This document shows, one piece after another, positions 59,087 to 64,000 of a DNA stretch of 64,000 bases. Made by a program: the position numbers and the translations under genes. The stretch is from Betaproteobacteria bacterium (lineage in GTDB: Bacteria > Pseudomonadota > Gammaproteobacteria > Burkholderiales > SG8-41), in contig JAOTVX010000008.1 of the NCBI GenBank assembly GCA_029863175.1, forward strand, positions 45,367 to 109,366. The letters are read 5' to 3'. Below the pieces are notes generated by a model. It did no database searches. It was not told the DNA's origin and saw only the letters and a list, made by a program, of their open reading frames with translations. How positions within the stretch are numbered: the stretch's first letter is position 1; every line of letters starts with the position of its first letter.

Positions 59087-60052
59087 ATGGATCTTCGCAG
59101 CATTCGTTATTTCATCCAGATTGCGGACTGCGGCAGCATTACTCGCGCCGCAGGCAATCTCGGCGTTGCCCAGCCGGCGCTGAGCCGCCACGTCCAGAGC
59201 CTGGAAAACGAGCTCGGGATGCCGCTCCTGGTGCGCCTGCCGCGCGGGGTGCGCCTGACGGCGCCCGGGCGGCAGTTCCTGGACCATTGCCGCCGCGCCT
59301 TGCGCGAGCTCGAGCGGGCAAAGGAGGAGCTTCGCGCCAATGCCGGCAGCCCGAAGGGACAGGTGATCCTGGGCGTCTCCCCGACGCTCGGTCCCCTGCT
59401 GGTGCCGGGCGTGGTCGAGCGGGTGCGCCGCCAGTGCCCCCAGGTAGCCCTGAAAATCGTGGAGCACTTCAGCACGCTGCTGTTCGACGGGCTGCTGACC
59501 GGCCGGGTCGACGTTGCTCTGCTCACCAACCCCTCCGCCACGCGGGCATTGCGGCTAACGCCGCTGATTTCGGAGCCGATCGTGGTGCTCGCTGCGCCTG
59601 AGCCAAAGGACACGCGGCGGTTCTATACGCTGGCCGAGTTGTCGAAGACCCCAGTCGTCGTCACCGAGGCGATCCGCGCCATCGTGGACGACCAGATCGG
59701 GCGCTATGGGGCGCGGCTCAACGTCGCGTTCGAGGTCAACGCCGTGGAGGCGATCGGCCAGCTGTTGTTGCGGGGGGTTGGTCCCGCCGTGATGCCGATA
59801 TCGACTTTCTATGCCAAGATCGCCGCCGGCAAGGTGGCGGCGTTCCCGATCGCCGATGTCAATGTGCAGCGCACGCTGATGCTCGCGCACCCGGTGGAGC
59901 GGCGCTTGTCGGCAGCGACCAACGAAGTCTCCCAGATCGTAACCACAGAGATGAATGTGCTGTCCGACCAGGGGGTGTTCAGCCTGCCCGCGGCTCCGAG
60001 CGGCCGCGTGGCATCGCCGCGGCGTACGCTGCGCGCGGCCGAGAAAACGTGA
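59087..60052 (+). CDS. LysR-family transcriptional regulator
   Basis: A 321-residue regulator starting Met-Asp-Leu-Arg-Ser-Ile-Arg-Tyr-Phe (ATG 59087). The winged-helix domain has Gly-Ser-Ile-Thr-Arg-Ala-Ala, Val-Ala-Gln-Pro-Ala-Leu-Ser-Arg-His-Val and Leu-Glu-Asn-Glu-Leu-Gly, all canonical. The effector domain belongs to the CynR/CbnR-like PBP2 group that binds small aromatic or aliphatic acids. It is divergent from the catabolic block starting at 58768 and probably controls it by way of the palindrome; it may also control the bicupin operon that follows. Confidence 0.93.
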   Translation: MDLRSIRYFIQIADCGSITRAAGNLGVAQPALSRHVQSLENELGMPLLVRLPRGVRLTAPGRQFLDHCRRALRELERAKEELRANAGSPKGQVILGVSPTLGPLLVPGVVERVRRQCPQVALKIVEHFSTLLFDGLLTGRVDVALLTNPSATRALRLTPLISEPIVVLAAPEPKDTRRFYTLAELSKTPVVVTEAIRAIVDDQIGRYGARLNVAFEVNAVEAIGQLLLRGVGPAVMPISTFYAKIAAGKVAAFPIADVNVQRTLMLAHPVERRLSAATNEVSQIVTTEMNVLSDQGVFSLPAAPSGRVASPRRTLRAAEKT

Positions 60053-60505
60053 GTCGTGAATAGTGAGTGGACGAACCTCGCGGTGTACTACTACTTGTGG
60101 TTCTTTCCATTCACCATTTTCACTAATCATCCCCGAAGGAAAGAAATGAAGCACATCGATCTTCACGCATCCGAATACGATGGGGAGCGCTGCAAGCAGG
60201 CTCGATTGTTATTACCTGCTCAGTCTCATCGGGAATCCCCTTGATACGACGATCATGAAAGGAGCGCGAGGCCATTGCTTACCGGACGGCGCTGCGTTTG
60301 CTCGGGGAGAGCGCTTGACTGGCCGGCGGCCCCGGCCTGACATAGCGTCATTAGGGGCGTGGTGTTGAGCTTGTCGGCTGCTTGGCGTGGCAGCCGATCG
60401 ACGGCAGCGTCGCGCGCGCAATAAAATTGAGACCGTGCGACTTGCGTGCTAGCATTAGCACCCTGAAATCGCGCCGTTGTTGCACGACCAGGAGCATCCC
60501 CCGCA
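60053..60505. other. Gap with no convincing gene
   Basis: A 453-base gap that begins with GTGA-type units (GTGAGTCGTGAATAGTGAGTGG, 60051-60070). A 32-codon frame at 60146-60244 has an AAGGAAAG ribosome site but no recognisable sequence. Nothing else stands out. Confidence 0.4.
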
Positions 60506-61351
60506 ATGCCGTTCTACCGTTTCGAGGATATCGAATCGAATTACCTGACGCCGCACCTGTCGACCGGCAAGGCGCCGATGATAGACGGCAAGTACATGTA
60601 TTTCTGCCTGCTGCACAAGAACGCGGGCACCGGCTCTGAGCTGCATTACCATCCGAACGAGCTCCTGATTTTCCCGCTACGCGGCAACATCAACGCGATC
60701 GTCGGCAAAGATCGCCGTATCGTGAGCCCCGGCACGTTCGTCCATGCGCCAGCTTACGCGCGGCATTCGATGAAGGCGACCGAGGACGGCAGCTGCCAGT
60801 ATCTCTATATCAAGGACAAAACCTGGACAGTCGTCGGGCTCGCCGAAGACGAGGCCGTGCCCGAGAAAGCGATGACCGTTGACGAGGTCAATCGCAAGTA
60901 CCAAGTTGGGGACCGCGACAAGCACCAGAAGGCCCAAGGCAAGTCCCAAGCCATCATCGAAGACCTCAATGTGTGCTTCTACCCCGTCATCGACTCGCTC
61001 GAGGCGCCGCGGCGCTCGGCGCGGCACATTGACTGGATCGAGGGCGAGCGGCTGGCGTTCGGCTTCTGCGAGGTGCCGGGCGGCTACGATGAGCCCGAGA
61101 CCACGAGTCAGCACGAGATGTTCGTCTACGTTCTGAACGGGCGGCTGCAGGCACAGGCTGGGGGCAAATGGAAGTTGGTCGGGAGCGGGGATATCATTTA
61201 CGTGCCGCGTGGGGAATCCTATCGGCTACAGGTGGAATCGCCGTTCGCGCGCTATGCCGTGGTGTGCTCGACGCCGTTCCTCGAGGAGCGGATCGACAAT
61301 ATGACACCGGCGGAGGCGGAGCAGGCGCGGGTGAACATGAAGCCGAACTGA
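60506..61351 (+). CDS. Bicupin protein
   Basis: A 281-residue protein with two cupin domains. The first has Glu-Leu-His-Tyr-His-Pro-Asn-Glu (residues 46-53) and a later Tyr-Ala-Arg-His-Ser, giving a complete His-His-Glu-His metal site. The second has Ser-Gln-His-Glu-Met-Phe, then Gly-Asp-Ile-Ile-Tyr-Val-Pro-Arg-Gly, with fewer His, so it is probably structural. Bicupins include gentisate-type dioxygenases and oxalate decarboxylases; this one matches neither closely enough to say. CAGGAGC lies before the ATG. Its stop overlaps the start of the next gene. Confidence 0.87.
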   Translation: MPFYRFEDIESNYLTPHLSTGKAPMIDGKYMYFCLLHKNAGTGSELHYHPNELLIFPLRGNINAIVGKDRRIVSPGTFVHAPAYARHSMKATEDGSCQYLYIKDKTWTVVGLAEDEAVPEKAMTVDEVNRKYQVGDRDKHQKAQGKSQAIIEDLNVCFYPVIDSLEAPRRSARHIDWIEGERLAFGFCEVPGGYDEPETTSQHEMFVYVLNGRLQAQAGGKWKLVGSGDIIYVPRGESYRLQVESPFARYAVVCSTPFLEERIDNMTPAEAEQARVNMKPN

Positions 61352-62352
61352 TGCGGAACGCCAACGTGGCTGGGAAAGTTCAATCACGGCGCAGACGCCA
61401 ACGCAAATCGGGCACGCCCGTCGGCGTCGTCGGTCTAGGGATCATGGGCGGCGCTTTTGCCCGCCATTTGCTGGCGGCCGGCCACCCCGTAACGGGCTAT
61501 GACGTCGCGGCGGCGCGGCGGCGGGAGCTCGCGGGACGGGGCGGGCGGGCGGCGCGTTCGTGCGCCGATGTGGCGAAATCGACGCGGATCATCATTACCT
61601 CGCTGCCGTCGCCAGCTGCCATGGCAGAGGCGTTTTTCGGCAAGGAGGGCATCGTGGCTGGAGCGGCCCGCGGCACGGTCGTGATCGAGGCGAGCACGAT
61701 GCCGATCGAGCTGAAGGAGCGTTGCCGCAAGCGCTTCGCCCGCGCCGGGATCGAGATGCTCGACTGCCCGATCAGCGGCACTGGGGCGCAGGCGGCCGCC
61801 AAGGACATCGCGGTCTACGCAAGCGGCGAGCGCCGGGCGTTCAACCGCTGCCGGAAGGTGTTCGACGGATTTGCGCGCTCCACGTATTACTGCGGTGAAT
61901 TCGGCATCGGCTCCAAACTCAAATTCATCGCCAATCTCCTGGTGACGATCCACAATCTCTCGACCGCCGAAGCGATGGTGATGGGCGAGAAGGCAGGCCT
62001 CGATCTCGGTTTGGTCTACCGGGTGATCCGCGACGGCGCCGGGACATCGAGAATGTTCGAGGTGCGCGGGCCGATGATGGTGAACGGACGCTACCTACCG
62101 GCCACGATGAAGGCGGACGTCTATCAGAAGGATATTAATATCATTCACGCGTTTGCGCGGCGTTTGAGATGCCCGACGCCGCTGTTCGATCGCAGTCTCG
62201 CGTTCTACACTGCGGCGCTCGGGCAGGGATGGGCTAAGCAGGACACCGCGGCGATACACGCGATCTTGAGGAAGCGCGCCAGATTGCGGGGATCGGCCAG
62301 CAGTGCGTCGCGGCGCCGGCAGCGAGAGGCAGCTAAGGGCAAAACCGCCTGA
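61351..62352 (+). CDS. 3-hydroxyisobutyrate dehydrogenase-family NAD(P)-binding enzyme
   Basis: A 333-residue beta-hydroxyacid dehydrogenase. The Rossmann motif Val-Gly-Leu-Gly-Ile-Met-Gly is near residue 27, the substrate motif Asp-Cys-Pro-Ile-Ser-Gly-Thr near residue 138 (Asp-Ala-Pro-Val-Ser-Gly-Gly in relatives) and the catalytic Lys is in Gly-Ser-Lys-Leu-Lys-Phe-Ile-Ala-Asn. Both ends carry extra Arg/Lys-rich extensions. The ATG overlaps the bicupin stop (TGATG), so both are translationally coupled and may act in one pathway. Confidence 0.9.
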   Translation: MRNANVAGKVQSRRRRQRKSGTPVGVVGLGIMGGAFARHLLAAGHPVTGYDVAAARRRELAGRGGRAARSCADVAKSTRIIITSLPSPAAMAEAFFGKEGIVAGAARGTVVIEASTMPIELKERCRKRFARAGIEMLDCPISGTGAQAAAKDIAVYASGERRAFNRCRKVFDGFARSTYYCGEFGIGSKLKFIANLLVTIHNLSTAEAMVMGEKAGLDLGLVYRVIRDGAGTSRMFEVRGPMMVNGRYLPATMKADVYQKDINIIHAFARRLRCPTPLFDRSLAFYTAALGQGWAKQDTAAIHAILRKRARLRGSASSASRRRQREAAKGKTA

Positions 62353-62529
62353 GGAATTGATTGACGATGATGTTGGAAGAAGGAAGCCCTCTTGCCCCGG
62401 CAATCAGGGGCGTGCGAAATGAAGGTTGTTGTTTGGTCCGGTCCTGCAGTTTTGGGACAGGTGGTTTTGCCTGAGGAGTTGGTCGGAGTGAAAGCCGACA
62501 AACTCCTCATTACACGGAAGGGGAGATAG

Positions 62530-63780
62530 ATGGCAGTTCAAGGAAGTTTGCGACCGGGGCAGGCGAGCCAGCCGCTGGCGCTCAATATGAAACTCATCGC
62601 CCACAACGAGCTTGCGGGCTTCGGCGCGGTCGGCGAAGGCATCAACATGCAGGCGACCAAGGACGGGCGGCGCATCCTGTGGCTCGCGCACGAGTCGGCA
62701 CCCAAGAATTTCACTGGGGTGGATGTGACCGATCCCAAAAACCCGAAGATGGTAATTCAGACCGACCTGCCCCATGCCAAGGTGCGCTCGAACTCGCTCG
62801 ACGTCGTGGGCGACATCATGGCGGTTGCCTATCAGACCAAGGAATGGGGGCTCAAGCCCGCGGGCTTGGATCTCTTCGACATCAGCAAGCCGGAGGCGCC
62901 GAAGCTCATTTCGCATTTCGACCGTTCGGGCCCCCACTCGCGCGGCGCGCACTGCGTGTGGTTCGCGGACGGGGAGTACGTTCACCTGACTTCGGGGTCG
63001 GCCGACTTCGAGCCGAGCGATCCAAAGGACGACCAGTTCTACCAGATCATCGACGTTCGCGACCCCGCGAAGCCGAAAGAGGTCGGCCGCTGGTGGCTGC
63101 CAGGAACCCGCAAGGGGGATCCCGAGGGGCCGCTGCCGCGCCATCCGCGTTTCGACGGCGGCTACCGTCCGCACAACACCAACGTGTATCCGCAGCGCCC
63201 CGATCGCGTCTACATCGGCTACATCGATGGCGGCACGGTTATTCTGGATATCAGCGACAAGTCGAAGCCCAAGCTGGTGACGCGCTGGCGCCACTCGCCG
63301 CCCTTCAATGGCTTTACTCATACCGTGATGCCGCTGTTCAACAAGGACGGTACTATCATCATTACGGATGAATGCACGAAGGACAACGGCGAGGACTGGC
63401 CCAAGCTCGCCTGGGTCGTGAATGGCAGCGACGAGACGAACCTGGTACCGGTCGCCACGTTGCCGTTGCCGCCGCCAGAAGTGTTCACGAAACGCGGCGG
63501 GCGTTTCGGCGCGCACAACCTGCACGAGAATTATCCAGGGACGTGCTCCATGCGCTCCGAGCACATCGTTCTGGGCACGTTCTTCAACGGTGGCGTGCGC
63601 GCCTACGACGTCGCGAATCCGTTGCAGCCGCGCGAAGTCGCTTATTTCGTTCCGGCCACGCCGGCTCTGACGCCGAAGGGCTCTGCGCAGATCAACGATG
63701 TGTTCTGGGATGATCGCGGCATTGTGTACGCGGTGGATCGTTTCACCGGCGGACTGTATTGCCTGGAGATGAACCTCTAA
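62530..63780 (+). CDS. LVIVD-repeat beta-propeller protein
   Basis: A 416-residue protein with no signal peptide. LVIVD-type blades appear as Gly-Val-Asp-Val-Thr-Asp-Pro-Lys-Asn-Pro, Leu-Asp-Leu-Phe-Asp-Ile-Ser-Lys-Pro-Glu-Ala-Pro, Ile-Ile-Asp-Val-Arg-Asp-Pro-Ala-Lys-Pro, Val-Ile-Leu-Asp-Ile-Ser-Asp-Lys-Ser-Lys-Pro, and Val-Arg-Ala-Tyr-Asp-Val-Ala-Asn-Pro. Several conserved His (Gly-Pro-His-Ser, Arg-Pro-His-Asn-Thr-Asn, Thr-His-Thr) suggest a metal site. The family has no fixed function and is sometimes near selenium-binding-protein-like propellers. GGGGAGATAG precedes the start. A 177-base gap separates it from the dehydrogenase gene. Confidence 0.85.
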   Translation: MAVQGSLRPGQASQPLALNMKLIAHNELAGFGAVGEGINMQATKDGRRILWLAHESAPKNFTGVDVTDPKNPKMVIQTDLPHAKVRSNSLDVVGDIMAVAYQTKEWGLKPAGLDLFDISKPEAPKLISHFDRSGPHSRGAHCVWFADGEYVHLTSGSADFEPSDPKDDQFYQIIDVRDPAKPKEVGRWWLPGTRKGDPEGPLPRHPRFDGGYRPHNTNVYPQRPDRVYIGYIDGGTVILDISDKSKPKLVTRWRHSPPFNGFTHTVMPLFNKDGTIIITDECTKDNGEDWPKLAWVVNGSDETNLVPVATLPLPPPEVFTKRGGRFGAHNLHENYPGTCSMRSEHIVLGTFFNGGVRAYDVANPLQPREVAYFVPATPALTPKGSAQINDVFWDDRGIVYAVDRFTGGLYCLEMNL

Positions 63781-63815
63781 CACCACTGACCAGTGACGGG
63801 TCACGGATAGTTGAG

Positions 63816-64000
63816 ATGCTGACGCAGGACACGACCACGACGACGCGTGATGTCCTCGCCGGGCTCATCCCGGTTTCGATCATCACGGGTTTCCTCGGGA
63901 GCGGCAAGACGACGCTCATCAACCGGTTGCTCAAGCGACCCGAGATGAACCGCGTCGCCGTGATCGTGAACGAGCTGGGGGAGATCGGCGTTGACAACGA
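63816..64000 (+). CDS. CobW/P47K (G3E GTPase) family protein, N-terminal part (cut by window edge)
   Basis: The first 61 codons of a GTPase of the COG0523/CobW group. After a Thr-rich start it reads Val-Ser-Ile-Ile-Thr-Gly-Phe-Leu-Gly-Ser-Gly-Lys-Thr-Thr, a perfect Walker A, then Val-Asn-Glu-Leu-Gly-Glu-Ile-Gly-Val-Asp, the G3E hallmark Asn-Glu-x-Gly. Such proteins insert metals into cobalt, zinc or nitrile hydratase-type enzymes. The Cys-x-Cys-Cys metal motif would lie outside the window. GTGA-type units (63786-63806) sit just upstream. Confidence 0.92.
   Translation, partial: MLTQDTTTTTRDVLAGLIPVSIITGFLGSGKTTLINRLLKRPEMNRVAVIVNELGEIGVDN

Noticed and set aside
60146..60244. A 32-codon gene with a ribosome site
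   Set aside because: Too short to judge, with no recognisable sequence; mentioned only in the gap description.

Overview
The window is GC-rich and looks like the chromosome of a betaproteobacterium, probably of the Burkholderiales type. This is inferred from lineage-typical small families (DUF4936 at 239-523, DUF1840 at 38950-39267, a YgfX/CptA-like protein at 31768-32238), from two Bug/TctC-type tripartite tricarboxylate systems, a TRAP system and many single-substrate catabolic enzymes. No rRNA, tRNA, CRISPR array or intact mobile element was recognised. Most genes are metabolic and sit in short, tightly packed operons, often with 1-4 base overlaps.

Layout. 1-69: start of an NRDE/TANGO2 gene. 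659-6604: six-gene molybdenum-hydroxylase operon (FAD subunit, 2Fe-2S subunit, zinc alcohol dehydrogenase, Asp/Glu/hydantoin racemase-like protein, and a molybdopterin subunit split into two overlapping genes). 7016-12687: stress and small-protein genes, YgfZ, and a glyoxalase-fold protein. 12734-16406: cupin, a remnant of a type I restriction HsdR gene, an AhpD-like gene interrupted by an in-frame TGA, and a ThDP enzyme. 16482-20580: aldo/keto reductase with a TctA-TctB fusion permease and its TctC receptor. 21042-27676: TRAP transporter, FAH-family hydrolase, and a divergent pair made of a HisD-family dehydrogenase resembling HpsN and an SDR. 27887-35409: small exported, membrane, cold-shock and RNA-binding proteins. 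35553-38854: a second, divergent TctC / TctA-TctB pair. 40927-47268: central carbon genes (GST, phosphotransacetylase, citrate synthase, PEP carboxykinase). 47481-58768: a minus-strand catabolic block (three Gfo/Idh/MocA oxidoreductases, two D-2-hydroxyacid dehydrogenases, a second AhpD-like gene with in-frame TGA coupled to a PEP-utilising enzyme, an M24-fold protein and a CocE/NonD hydrolase). 58883-62352: a long palindrome next to a LysR regulator, then a bicupin and a hydroxyisobutyrate-dehydrogenase-like gene. The window ends with an LVIVD beta-propeller protein and the start of a CobW-type GTPase.

The strongest unusual signal is a pair of AhpD-like genes, at 13932-14558 (+) and 50884-51522 (-). 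In each, the reading frame is broken by TGA exactly where the second cysteine of the redox motif belongs (Cys-x-Tyr-TGA-x-x-His-Asn). Each TGA is followed at the right distance by a hairpin with GGUC in its apical loop, as in the E. coli fdhF SECIS. Both are therefore best read as selenoproteins of about 208 and 212 residues rather than as pairs of broken genes. Other notable items are the split molybdopterin subunit, a TctA gene whose best-placed start codon is GTC, a dispersed MITE-like repeat, tandem GTGA-type repeats at gene borders, a 15-bp-arm palindrome at the LysR locus, and several enzymes lacking a canonical catalytic or metal-binding residue.
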